A DNA stretch of 64,000 nt from Gammaproteobacteria bacterium (GTDB lineage: Bacteria; Pseudomonadota; Gammaproteobacteria; Pseudomonadales; Azotimanducaceae). The notes under the pieces were generated by a model. That model saw only the letters and a program-made list of their open reading frames with translations, did no database searches and was not told the origin of the DNA. Below, in pieces: positions 32,802 to 42,434 of the stretch (the stretch's first letter is position 1; each line of letters starts with the position of its first letter). The stretch lies in assembly GCA_026708185.1 (NCBI GenBank), contig JAPOVK010000027.1:1-64000 (forward strand), in the 5' to 3' direction. The position numbers were made by a program, and so were the translations under genes.

Positions 32802-33512
32802 TCATTCGCCGCGGAAGCGTGCCAGGAAGGCGTCAATCCGTCGCGCATTCGCCCCGAGGTCGCTGGAGCCAATTCGCGAGGCGGAACGGATGTCGACCAG
32901 CGATCCGCTGCCATCGGGGCGAACGCGAACGACGACGTCGTCGACGAATCCGAACCAGAACGTCGTCGCCGTGGCCTCGAGTGTCAGTTCGCCGTCGGCA
33001 TCGGTGTCGGCCAGCACGTCCCAGCCGAGTTCGTGCGCGACGGCTAGCGCCTTGCGGGAAGCGTCGTCCGGCGCGAGATCGGACCGCTGTGTCTCGATAT
33101 GGGAGTAGCTCCGGCGCTGCGCCACGCCCTTGTCCGGGTCGTAGTCCAGCACGCCTCCGCCGCGGAGGTCCAATGCCCCGAACGCCGGGGGATCGTCGAG
33201 GTCGGTGGTGATGTCGTTGATCGGCGGCAACGTCGTCGTCAGCCGATACTGCTGGCCCATGGTGGCGAGCGCGACGACGCTCGCGAGAAGCCCGATGCCG
33301 ATGGGCAGGACGGCGTTCTTGCGTCCCGCACGCAACGCGAACACCAGGACCGCGATGCCGAGGACGAGGACGGCGGCCGCGACGAAGACGCCGGTGTACA
33401 TGAGCTGGAACCCGCGGCCGACGTCCCAGAAGCCGAACCGAGTGCCGAGCGCTCCAAGCGGCAGCAAGGCCAACGCCCCCAACCCGACGATCAAAACCGC
33501 GCGATTCAGCAT
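32802..33512 (-). CDS. DUF1499 domain-containing membrane protein
   Basis: N-terminal TM segments; C-terminal TFWFGFVDDVVVRVRPDGSGSLVDIRSASRIGSSDLGANARRI. Confidence 0.85.
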   Translation of the reverse strand: MLNRAVLIVGLGALALLPLGALGTRFGFWDVGRGFQLMYTGVFVAAAVLVLGIAVLVFALRAGRKNAVLPIGIGLLASVVALATMGQQYRLTTTLPPINDITTDLDDPPAFGALDLRGGGVLDYDPDKGVAQRRSYSHIETQRSDLAPDDASRKALAVAHELGWDVLADTDADGELTLEATATTFWFGFVDDVVVRVRPDGSGSLVDIRSASRIGSSDLGANARRIDAFLARFRGE

Positions 33513-33743
33513 GTCAATGCCTTAAGCTCCATACCGGTGTCCGGGAACGTCCCCGACGGCGACCCCGGCCTCGGGGTTGCCCGAACGCCACCTTAGTTGG
33601 CTTCTTGTACGGCAGCAAGGGCGCCGCAACTGCTTCGCGGTCGCCGGCAGCGAGGCGGGGCCAACCATAAGCGAGGTACCGGACAGGAGTCCGCGGCGCC
33701 GGGCACGAGTGCGGTCCCACGGTGGGGCGGCTAAACTCCCCCC

Positions 33744-34313
33744 ATGCCCAAGGCAACCCGATTCGAGGTCGTATCCCACGACGACGAACCGCTGATCCTG
33801 GTCGACGGCGAGGATCGCCAGATCGGAACGCTCGACAAGGCTTCGTGCCACGACGGGGATGGCCGGCTTCACCGGGCGTTCTCGCTGTTCGTGTTCAATG
33901 CCGACGGCGACACGCTCCTGCAGCAGCGGCATCCGGACAAGCGGCTGTGGCCGGGGTTCTGGTCCAACGCCTGCTGTTCCCATCCGCGGCGCGGCGAGGC
34001 GCTGCCCCAGGCGGTGGTTCGCCGCGCCGACGAGGAACTCGGGCTCGCGGTCGTGCCCGAATTCCTTTTTAAGTTCCAGTACCAGGCTGCCTTCGCGGAT
34101 GTCGGGAGCGAGTTCGAGCTGTGCTCCGTCTTCGTCAGCCACGGCTCGTGGCAGCCCCGGATCAACACGGCGGAGATCGCCGATTGGCGTTGGATCTCGC
34201 CCGAGGACCTCGACCGGGAGATCGACGCGTGGCCGGCGGTGTTCACGCCGTGGTTCAAGATCGAGTGGCAACGCTTGACGAGTGAATTCTCCGCGCGCAT
34301 TCGGCCGCCATGA
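33744..34313 (+). CDS. idi: Isopentenyl-diphosphate delta-isomerase (Nudix, type 1)
   Basis: HRAFSLFVFNADGDTLLQQRHPDKRLWPGFWSNACCSHPRRGE, EELG and EFELCSVF motifs. Confidence 0.92.
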   Translation: MPKATRFEVVSHDDEPLILVDGEDRQIGTLDKASCHDGDGRLHRAFSLFVFNADGDTLLQQRHPDKRLWPGFWSNACCSHPRRGEALPQAVVRRADEELGLAVVPEFLFKFQYQAAFADVGSEFELCSVFVSHGSWQPRINTAEIADWRWISPEDLDREIDAWPAVFTPWFKIEWQRLTSEFSARIRPP

Positions 34314-34391
34314 TTGGGCGGGCCAGGCGCAGTCTTGATCGGGTACGTACCTCCAATTACAGTTCGCGAACCTGAGAGGAACGAGTCGAGC

Positions 34392-35558
34392 ATGTCGCAG
34401 CCTCCCGGCGCGTATGCTGCGGGTTACGCCAAGGCTTGCGCCGTCGACTCCGAACTGGCCGCAAACTACATTCGGCACACGCGTATTGGCGATCCGGATC
34501 TCGATCCCGTGATGGCGGATGTCGCCGACCTCGATGGCGGATTGCTGAACCGCTTCATTCGCGCCGGCATCGAGGCGGATGAGGCGGAGTTCAAACGCGC
34601 GCCGCAGTCGCTCCGACATTTCTTCGACGATAAGGTCGGCCGGCCTTCATGGGTGGACTTCGAGGCCCACGCCCCCGCCGTGCGTGCGTTCAACCTCAAC
34701 GCCGCCAATATGCTCGTCGCGTTTGTCTGCGGCGTCCTCATCGAGGGCTTCTCCACGCTCATCTCGAAGTCGTTCGCGACCACCGGCCGCGTTCTGACAC
34801 CCGAGTCGGGCCGGCGCCGCCTGATGCAGAACAACCGCCATCTCATGGAAGTGTTCTATCCCGGAGGCCTCGAGAGGCATGGGGATGGATGGAAACTCTC
34901 GACGCGTGTCCGGTTCGTGCACGCGCGAGTCCGCCATCTTCTGGCGGAATCCGGTGCCTGGGCCACACCGGAGGTCGGAACCCCAATCAGCGCCGCGCAC
35001 ATGGGACTCGCCCTGACGGTCTTCTCCATGCGATTGCTGGACCACGCCGCCCGGGTGGGGGCGGCTTTCAACGACGACGAACAGGCCAGCGTCATGCATG
35101 TCTGGCGCTATGCCGGATGCATCATGGGCGTGCCCACCGACATTCTGTACGATGATCGTGACCACGCCAGACAGATCTTCCGGATCGCCCACCTTTGCGA
35201 GCCGACACCGGATGCCGACGCGGCAACGATGGCGAACGCCCTGATCGGGGCTATTCCGCTGACCGCCGGGATCGATGATGCGCGCCGGCAACGCGAGGTG
35301 GTCCGGCTCGCCTACCGACTATCTCGCGCCCTGATCGGCGGCAAACTCGCCGATCAGCTGCAGTTCCCGAGGATGATGACCACAGGCTCGCTGTTGGCCT
35401 TTCGGACCCGACAAAAGGTGCAGCGGCTGTTGCAGGGCCGGCAGACGGTGAGGTCGAGCAACTTCTCGCAATTGCTGGACATTTCCGTCTACGACGCGCC
35501 CGACGAACGCTACCGAATGCCCGACCACTACCTGTCGTCCCGCTCTCGACCCTGGTAG
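34392..35558 (+). CDS. DUF2236 family protein (MpaB/latex-clearing-protein-like)
   Basis: FVCGVLIEGFSTLISKSFATTGRV, RVRFVHARVRHLL, AHMGLALTVFSMRLLD, WRYAGCIMGVP. Confidence 0.82.
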   Translation: MSQPPGAYAAGYAKACAVDSELAANYIRHTRIGDPDLDPVMADVADLDGGLLNRFIRAGIEADEAEFKRAPQSLRHFFDDKVGRPSWVDFEAHAPAVRAFNLNAANMLVAFVCGVLIEGFSTLISKSFATTGRVLTPESGRRRLMQNNRHLMEVFYPGGLERHGDGWKLSTRVRFVHARVRHLLAESGAWATPEVGTPISAAHMGLALTVFSMRLLDHAARVGAAFNDDEQASVMHVWRYAGCIMGVPTDILYDDRDHARQIFRIAHLCEPTPDADAATMANALIGAIPLTAGIDDARRQREVVRLAYRLSRALIGGKLADQLQFPRMMTTGSLLAFRTRQKVQRLLQGRQTVRSSNFSQLLDISVYDAPDERYRMPDHYLSSRSRPW

Positions 35559-35575
35559 TCGGGTACGCTCTGCAC

Positions 35576-37906
35576 ATGACGGATAGCCCACAAGCGGACG
35601 AGCACGGCGCCGCGGAACGGGGGTCGGCAGCCTTGGTGCGCTACACCGAAGCGCTGCTGGCCCGCCCTTGGCTGGTCGTGGCGACCACGGCGTTGGCGAT
35701 GCTGATCCTAGGCGCCGGGGCCGTTTCCATCGGCGTCACCAACGACCACCGCGTGCTCTTCGACGAGCGCAATCCGCAGTTGCTCGCCTACCAGGCCCTC
35801 GAGGCCACGTACACCGAGTCAGACACCGCCTTGATCGCTGTCGCCCCAGACGAGGGGGCCGTGTTCACCCGCGAGGCGCTTGGCCTCATCGAAGCGTTGA
35901 CCGAGTCGGCCTGGCAGACGCCCTACTCGATTCGCGTCGACTCGCTGACCAACTACAACCACAGCGAGTCGTCGGGCGATGACCTCATCGTCGGACCGCT
36001 CGTTCAAGACGCGGCAGCTCTCGACGACGCCGCCGTGGCCCGCGTCGAGCAGATCGCCCTCAACACGCCCGAGACCGTCGGCCGACTGGTGTCCGCCGAT
36101 GGACGCGTGGGGGCACTGGCGATCACCTTCGCCTTGCCGGAGGATCCCGATGCGGCAGTGATCGAAATCACCGACCACTTGCACGGCGTCCTCGACGAGT
36201 ATCGCAGCGCGTATCCCCAGATCGGCCTGCACGTCACCGGCGACGTGCTGATGAACCGCGCTTTCGCGGACGCAACGCGGGACGATCTAGAGAAGCTGAC
36301 GCCCATCGTCTTTGTCGTCATCGTGCTCGTCACCATTGCCATCCTGCGCTCGCTGCTGGCAACGGTGGCGGTCGTGGTCACCCTCATGTTCACGATCAAC
36401 ACCACCATGGGTTTCGCAGGCTGGGTGGGCACGGTGTTCAATCCGGTCAACGCCGGCGTACCGTTGATCGTGCTGACCATCGCCGTGGCGGACTCCATCC
36501 ACATCGTCTCGAGCACGATGACCGGGCTCGCCCGCGGGTTGACGAGACACGAGGCGATCATCCGCTCGATCCGCGACAACGCCTACCCGGTGCTCCTCAC
36601 GTCGGTTACCACCGCCTTGGCGTTCCTTACTCTCAATGCGTCCGAAGCGCCGCCGTTCCGGGTACTCGGCAACCTGGTCGCATTCGGCGTCATTTGCGCC
36701 TTCGTGTTTTCCATGACCCTGTTGCCCGCCGTGCTCGCCTTGCTGCCGCTGCGCGGTCGCGAACGCGCGGACTGGCGTTTCCTCGACCGCCTGGCGAGCT
36801 TCGTCATCGCGCGCCGCGTCACGCTCATCTGGACGATGAGCCTCCTCACCGTGGGCGTGATCGCCGGGGCTTTGAGGCTCGACTTCACAGACAACTGGAC
36901 CACGTACTTCGACGACCGCTACGAGTTCAGGCGCGACACGGACTTCGTCGTCGAAAACCTGACGGGGCTCGAGTCTTGGGAGTATTCCCTGGACTCAGGC
37001 AGCGAAGGCGGCATCACCGACCCGGACTACCTCAAGGCGGTCGATGGCTTCGCCGAGTGGTTGCGCGAACAGCCCGAGGTCAGCCATGTGCAGGCGTTCA
37101 CGGACGTCATGAAACGTTTGAACAAGAACATGCACGGCGACGATCCCGCGTACTACCGACTCCCCGATAACGGCGAACTTGCCGCGCAATACCTGCTGCT
37201 TTACGAACTGTCGCTCCCGTTCGGCAACGACCTCAACGATCGACTCGACGTCGCCAAGTCGGCGACGCGGCTGACCGCGATGGCGCGGGGTGGTCTTACC
37301 GCGAGCCAGCAGCGGGAATTCGACGTCCGGGCGCAGGATTGGCTGCTGGCCAATGCACCCGACCTCGCATCCCCCGCCACCGGCTTCACGATCACCTTCG
37401 CGCACCTGTCGCAACGCAACATCGAGAGCATGCTCCAAGCCACCATCCTCGCCATGGGCGGCATCTCCATCATCCTGCTCCTGGTGCTGAAGAGCTGGCG
37501 GCTCGGGCTCATCAGCCTGGTGCCGAACTACATCCCCGCGGCCATGAGTTTCGGCGTGTGGGGATACCTGGTCGGCCAAGTCGGCCTGGCGGGCTCGGTC
37601 ATGACCGCCGTCGCGTTCGGCATCGTCGTGGACGACACGACGCACTTCCTCACCAAGTACCAGCGCGTTCGACGCGCGGGGCAATCCGCCCCTGACGCTG
37701 TGCGTGCTACGTTCGCCGAGACGGGTCGTGCGCTCTGGACGACAACGGCAATTCTGGTGGCGGGCTTCCTCGTTTTCGCGTCATCGGGCTTCGAGGTGAG
37801 CTGGACGCTTGGCGTGCTGGTGGCCATCACACTTGCCTTGGCGCTGGTTGCCGACTTCCTGCTACTTCCGCCCTTGCTCATGACCCTCGATCGGAGAAAG
37901 ACATGA
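35576..37906 (+). CDS. MMPL/RND superfamily exporter
   Basis: Two sets of TM helices; VVDDTTHFLTKYQRVRRAG; large periplasmic loops. Confidence 0.92.
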   Translation: MTDSPQADEHGAAERGSAALVRYTEALLARPWLVVATTALAMLILGAGAVSIGVTNDHRVLFDERNPQLLAYQALEATYTESDTALIAVAPDEGAVFTREALGLIEALTESAWQTPYSIRVDSLTNYNHSESSGDDLIVGPLVQDAAALDDAAVARVEQIALNTPETVGRLVSADGRVGALAITFALPEDPDAAVIEITDHLHGVLDEYRSAYPQIGLHVTGDVLMNRAFADATRDDLEKLTPIVFVVIVLVTIAILRSLLATVAVVVTLMFTINTTMGFAGWVGTVFNPVNAGVPLIVLTIAVADSIHIVSSTMTGLARGLTRHEAIIRSIRDNAYPVLLTSVTTALAFLTLNASEAPPFRVLGNLVAFGVICAFVFSMTLLPAVLALLPLRGRERADWRFLDRLASFVIARRVTLIWTMSLLTVGVIAGALRLDFTDNWTTYFDDRYEFRRDTDFVVENLTGLESWEYSLDSGSEGGITDPDYLKAVDGFAEWLREQPEVSHVQAFTDVMKRLNKNMHGDDPAYYRLPDNGELAAQYLLLYELSLPFGNDLNDRLDVAKSATRLTAMARGGLTASQQREFDVRAQDWLLANAPDLASPATGFTITFAHLSQRNIESMLQATILAMGGISIILLLVLKSWRLGLISLVPNYIPAAMSFGVWGYLVGQVGLAGSVMTAVAFGIVVDDTTHFLTKYQRVRRAGQSAPDAVRATFAETGRALWTTTAILVAGFLVFASSGFEVSWTLGVLVAITLALALVADFLLLPPLLMTLDRRKT

Positions 37907-38700
37907 CTCGCTCGTGCATCATCGCAATCGTCGTCGCGACGACGCTCCCCGGTTCGGAAGCGGTCGCCCAGGATCTCTCCGAGGCTGAACAGAAGGGGCT
38001 CGACATCGCGCTCGAGGCGCGGGAGAGGCGGCTCGGTTTCGGGAACTTCACCGCCCGCCAGAACATGCTGCTGCGCAACAAGCGCGGCCAGGAGAGCCAG
38101 CGCGAGCTGCGCGTCAAGGTGATGGAAGTCGACGGCGACGGCGACATGAGCCTGTTCGTCTTCGACGAACCGCGCGATGTCCAGGGCACGGCCTTCCTGA
38201 TCCACGCCCACAAGGACAAGGGCGACGACCAATGGCTCTATCTGCCGGCGCTGAAGCGCGTGAAGCGCATCAGCTCCGGCAACCGCTCCGGCTCGTTCAT
38301 GGGCAGCGAGTTCGCCTACGAGGACATGACCCCGCCCGAGGTGGAGAAATTCACCTACCGGCACCTGCGCGACGAACCCTGTGGCGAGTTGACCTGCACC
38401 GTGGTGGAACGGAGTCCCACGGACGAACGGTCGGGGTACAGCCGCCAAACCGTCTGGCGGGACACCGAGGAGCTTCGGATCTGGAAAGTCGAGTACTTCG
38501 ATCGCAAGGACGCCCATTTGAAGACGCTTAACCTCGACGGCTACGAACGTCACCTGGATCGCTTCTGGCAGGCCGGCCAGATGGACATGGTCAATCACCT
38601 GACCGGGAAGTCCACCACGCTCACCTGGACCGACTACCTTTTCCAGACCGAACTAGACGCCGGAGACTTCACGCAGGCCGGTTTGAGGCGCGCGCGTTAA
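37903..38700 (+). CDS. Outer membrane lipoprotein-sorting protein, LolA-like
   Basis: DDQWLYLPALKRVKRISSGNRSGSFMGSEFAYEDM and WKVEYFDRKDAHLKTL; overlaps MMPL stop. Confidence 0.88.
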   Translation: MTRSCIIAIVVATTLPGSEAVAQDLSEAEQKGLDIALEARERRLGFGNFTARQNMLLRNKRGQESQRELRVKVMEVDGDGDMSLFVFDEPRDVQGTAFLIHAHKDKGDDQWLYLPALKRVKRISSGNRSGSFMGSEFAYEDMTPPEVEKFTYRHLRDEPCGELTCTVVERSPTDERSGYSRQTVWRDTEELRIWKVEYFDRKDAHLKTLNLDGYERHLDRFWQAGQMDMVNHLTGKSTTLTWTDYLFQTELDAGDFTQAGLRRAR

Positions 38701-38701
38701 G

Positions 38702-40378
38702 ATGCTCCACGGTCGGCGACCTACCGGGTTGCACGCCCGCAAGCTCGCAGCCCTCGTCTTCCTCGCTCTCGCGCTCACCGGGCCAGCTTACGACACGGCG
38801 GCGGACACGGCCTCGTCCGGCGTGGTCGTGTTCGGGAGCTACCTGGATGCGCGCGCAGCGGAACGTCAGGCCGAGATCGTGGCCGAGCGGCTTGGCATTG
38901 CGCTTGCCGTGGTGGAAGCCCGAATCGGCGACACGGTCTACCACCGCGTCGTTTCCGACCACCTCCTCGAGGGTTCGGCCCGGCAGATGATCGAGCGCGC
39001 CGCACAGCGCGGCCACGACGCATGGTTCGCCGTCGCGCGGGCACCCCTCGACGAGGTCGTGAACGTCGTGCCCGACTCGCCCGAAAAGCCACCCCCAGAG
39101 CCTGTGGCAGTGCCCGCGCCCACGCCGAGAGTGGTGGTCGACGAGCCTGCTGCGACGGCAGTCGACGACATCGCCGTTTCCATCGATGTCCCCGACACGG
39201 CCTGGACGGACCGCTTCAGCCGCATCGATCTGACCGGAAGCTTGAGCGCCCAGACAAGGCTGTTCTACCGCCGCATCGGCCACGCCGGACAGAGGTCCCG
39301 CCCTAGCGGCTTGGTGGCGATGCCGCAACTGTACGTGGAGGACCGGACCGGCTGGAGCTTCACGCTGTCGCCGTTCTACCGTTTCGACAGCGACGATCCC
39401 GAGCGTACGCACGCCGACCTCCACGAGGCCTACGCCCTGTTCTACGGTTCGCTGGGCGAAGGGCAGTGGGAGACACGCCTAGGCGTCGACCGCGCATTCT
39501 GGGGCGTCGTCGAGTCCAACAACCTCGTCGACATCGTCAACCAGGTCGACCTGGTCGAACACCCGGACGAAAAGTCCAAGCTCGGCCAGCCGATGGCCTA
39601 TTTCGCCTACATTGGAAACTGGGGGACGATGGAGCTCTTCGGCTTGCCGTATCACCGCCAGAGGACGTTCCCCGGGTACCCTGGCCGGCTGAGGTTCCCA
39701 TGGCTCGTGGACGACGAGATCGTCACCTTCGAGAGCGATAAGGAGGAACGGCACGTCGACGTGGCCGCGCGCTACAGCCACACCTTCGGGCTCTTGGACA
39801 TCGGCATCAGTGCATTCCAGGGGACGAGCAGGGAACCCTTCCTGGCCCCTAGGATTCGCGCAGGGGGCGAAATCGCCCTGGCACCCCACTACGAGCAGAT
39901 TCAGCAAGCCGGTCTCGACGGCCAAGTCACCCTCGATACGTGGCTCTTGAAGGTCGAAGCCATCTATCGGAGCGGGATGTCCAATCGCCTCGGCGAGGAG
40001 GAGGACTACGCTTCGTTCGTCCTCGGCGGCGAATACACTTTCCACGGCCTACTCGAGACAGCCGCGGACGTCACCGTTCTCGCGGAGTGGTGCTACGACG
40101 AGCGCGGGATCCGGGCGACCACGAAATTCGACAACGACCTCTTCCTGGCGACGAGACTGTCGCTCAACGACGTTCAGGGTACGGAACTGCTGGTCAGCGC
40201 ATTGCTCGGAACTGACCACGACTCGCGCGTGCTCACGGCCGAACTCAGCGGGCGCCTGACGGATCGATGGTCGGTACGACTCGAAGCGGTCGCCCTGCTC
40301 GAACTCGACCCGTGGGATGTCCTCTACGAGACGCGCCGCGATAGTTTCGTCGAAGTGGGTCTGACGTACAGCTTCTAG
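38702..40378 (+). CDS. Outer-membrane beta-barrel protein with N-terminal SPOR-like segment
   Basis: Signal peptide, SPOR-like FGSYLDARAAERQAEIVAERLG...YHRVV, alternating barrel strands, C-terminal EVGLTYSF. Confidence 0.7.
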   Translation: MLHGRRPTGLHARKLAALVFLALALTGPAYDTAADTASSGVVVFGSYLDARAAERQAEIVAERLGIALAVVEARIGDTVYHRVVSDHLLEGSARQMIERAAQRGHDAWFAVARAPLDEVVNVVPDSPEKPPPEPVAVPAPTPRVVVDEPAATAVDDIAVSIDVPDTAWTDRFSRIDLTGSLSAQTRLFYRRIGHAGQRSRPSGLVAMPQLYVEDRTGWSFTLSPFYRFDSDDPERTHADLHEAYALFYGSLGEGQWETRLGVDRAFWGVVESNNLVDIVNQVDLVEHPDEKSKLGQPMAYFAYIGNWGTMELFGLPYHRQRTFPGYPGRLRFPWLVDDEIVTFESDKEERHVDVAARYSHTFGLLDIGISAFQGTSREPFLAPRIRAGGEIALAPHYEQIQQAGLDGQVTLDTWLLKVEAIYRSGMSNRLGEEEDYASFVLGGEYTFHGLLETAADVTVLAEWCYDERGIRATTKFDNDLFLATRLSLNDVQGTELLVSALLGTDHDSRVLTAELSGRLTDRWSVRLEAVALLELDPWDVLYETRRDSFVEVGLTYSF

Positions 40379-40393
40379 CGGAACGCGGAGAAT

Positions 40394-41134
40394 CTAGCGC
40401 CGATCGAGGGTGGCCAACTCGGCCAGGGCGAGTTCATGGATGAGGCCGTCGAAATGATTCCCAGCCGGCAGTTCCACGGCTCGAGTCAGCAAACTGCGGG
40501 CACGGTCCCGGTGTTTCCGACCGCCGATGGCCAATAGACCGCGTCCGAACTCGTAGTGCGCCACCTTCTCGTCGGGCGCAAGTTCCAGCGTGCGCTCGTA
40601 GTTTTCGATCGCCGCACCTACGGTGGCACCGTAGACCGTTCGGCCCAGGAGGCGGCCGACACCGGCGACCACGTCGGCATGCCAGGACGCGAGGCTGAGG
40701 CACGCCGCCGCCATGTCCGGGTCGAGTTCGAGAACGGCCTCGATCGACTCGCGCGACCGCCCCACGTAGCCTTGCCGCAAAGCCTTCGCCGGACCGATGC
40801 TCTGCGCGTAACGAGCCATCGCGTGGGACAGTTGGAACCGGGCTTCCGCATTCGTCTCGTCGAGCGCCACGGCTCGGCCAGCGAGCTGGTTGGCGCGTTC
40901 GAGGATCGGCACCTTCTCGCCCTCAGGTGCCACGAAATGCCCGTAGACGGCCAAGGCCTCGGCCGCAAGGGCAAGGCCGTCCGATGTACCGAGCGCCTCC
41001 GCCAACTCCGCTGCCTCAAGGTAACGACCTTCGTCAAAGGCCGATTGCGGCGCGGATATGGGGGCATCCGTCGCGAACGCCACCGAGGCGAACAAGACCG
41101 GCGCGACCAACCGTACGACGTCGGTCCCAATCAC
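40394..41134 (-). CDS. Secreted TPR-repeat protein
   Basis: Signal peptide; NQLAGRAVALDETNAEARFQLSHA and ENYERTLELAPDEKVAHYEFGRGLL. Confidence 0.75.
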   Translation of the reverse strand: MIGTDVVRLVAPVLFASVAFATDAPISAPQSAFDEGRYLEAAELAEALGTSDGLALAAEALAVYGHFVAPEGEKVPILERANQLAGRAVALDETNAEARFQLSHAMARYAQSIGPAKALRQGYVGRSRESIEAVLELDPDMAAACLSLASWHADVVAGVGRLLGRTVYGATVGAAIENYERTLELAPDEKVAHYEFGRGLLAIGGRKHRDRARSLLTRAVELPAGNHFDGLIHELALAELATLDRR

Positions 41135-42222
41135 CTTCTTGCGAGGGGCAGGCCCCTCGCGCTCCCGCGCTGAGGGCTCCTCCCGCCGCCCGCACGGGAT
41201 ATCCGCTCCACCGCGCGGTCGAACATCCAGCGCAGGCCCCGATCCCAGCGCACGAGCGCGCTGGTCGCCAAGACGATGGCGCGTACCTCGTTGCGCGAGA
41301 TCTTGACTTGGGCCCCATTGACGAACGCCGGGTTCTCGGCCAGGCGCAGCAGGGTCTGCACGGCCATGCCGAGCGCCCAGAGCAGGAACCGTCGCATGCC
41401 GGCTTCCTTCGCTGGAATCAGCATCGTGTACCTGAACGCGCCCGCCAAGTGACCTGCGGCCACGTAGATCAGCCGCAACATCGCCAGGGCAAACTTGCTG
41501 CCGGCCTGCCCTTTGCCGGGAACGAGGGATGACAGGTCGAGGCCGACGTCCGCGAACACGTCCCGCGGCAGCCAGCAGACTCCGCGTTCCCGGTCCTCCC
41601 AGAAGTCCTTGAGGATGTTCACCATCTGGAGCCCTTGTCCGAAACTCACGGACAAGCCGAGCAGTCGTTCGCGCCGACTCTTGAGGCCAGGCGAATAGTC
41701 GCAGAACAACTCCGTCAGGGTCTCGCCAACGACGCCTGCCACGCAGTAGCAGTATCGATCCAGGTCGCGCATGCCCTCGAGGCCGCGCGGGGTCATCGTG
41801 GCCTGGAACTCGGCCATCCCCGGGGCCATGATGCCGATGCAGCGCTCGATCAGTTGGCGCTGCGAGCGCCGGAATCCACGCGTGATCCCGACGACCGTGT
41901 CTACATTGGCGACGAGATTCCGCTCGGCCTCAATGGTGGCGTCGGACAGCATCGGGTGGAGATCCCGGCCGAATTCGCGCGCCGAAGACCTACCGTTGAC
42001 AACGCTGACGAATCTATCCAGGTAGACGCTCTTCTCGTCCACGGGCAGGGCGGGTTCGTCCTCGATCGTGTCGGCGATCCGACACAGCAGGTAGGCGTTG
42101 CCGACGACGTGGCACAGCGGCTCCGGCAGTTGCGGAATGGTGAGCGCGAAAGTCCGTGAAACGCCGGGCAGCGCTTCGGCCTGATACGCTAGAGATTCCG
42201 CGCTGCTGTTCAGCTTCGGCAC
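41131..42222 (-). CDS. Squalene/phytoene synthase family protein
   Basis: SRTFALTIPQLPEPL, YLLCRIADTIEDEP (DTxED), VNILKDFWEDRERGVCWLPRDVF (DxxxD). Confidence 0.9.
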   Translation of the reverse strand: MPKLNSSAESLAYQAEALPGVSRTFALTIPQLPEPLCHVVGNAYLLCRIADTIEDEPALPVDEKSVYLDRFVSVVNGRSSAREFGRDLHPMLSDATIEAERNLVANVDTVVGITRGFRRSQRQLIERCIGIMAPGMAEFQATMTPRGLEGMRDLDRYCYCVAGVVGETLTELFCDYSPGLKSRRERLLGLSVSFGQGLQMVNILKDFWEDRERGVCWLPRDVFADVGLDLSSLVPGKGQAGSKFALAMLRLIYVAAGHLAGAFRYTMLIPAKEAGMRRFLLWALGMAVQTLLRLAENPAFVNGAQVKISRNEVRAIVLATSALVRWDRGLRWMFDRAVERISRAGGGRSPQRGSARGLPLARR

Positions 42223-42434
42223 CCTCGCGAGGAGTCGGGTTCCACCATGACAGGTGGCGGCGTCCGGGTCAAGACCGGCGAATCGGGCGTAAGAGCGTTC
42301 AAATCCAAGGGCTTATGGCAGACACACCGGACGAGTTGACCAGTAGGATCACGACCCGGCCGCCTTTCTGCGTTTGGTCGATTTCCTCGAGGAAAGACCG
42401 ACTCACGTACGCCTGCCTAGCCTCCGCCACGCCG

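Noticed and set aside
33522-34619. 365-aa minus ORF
   Set aside because: Antisense to idi and DUF2236 genes, which have clear family motifs
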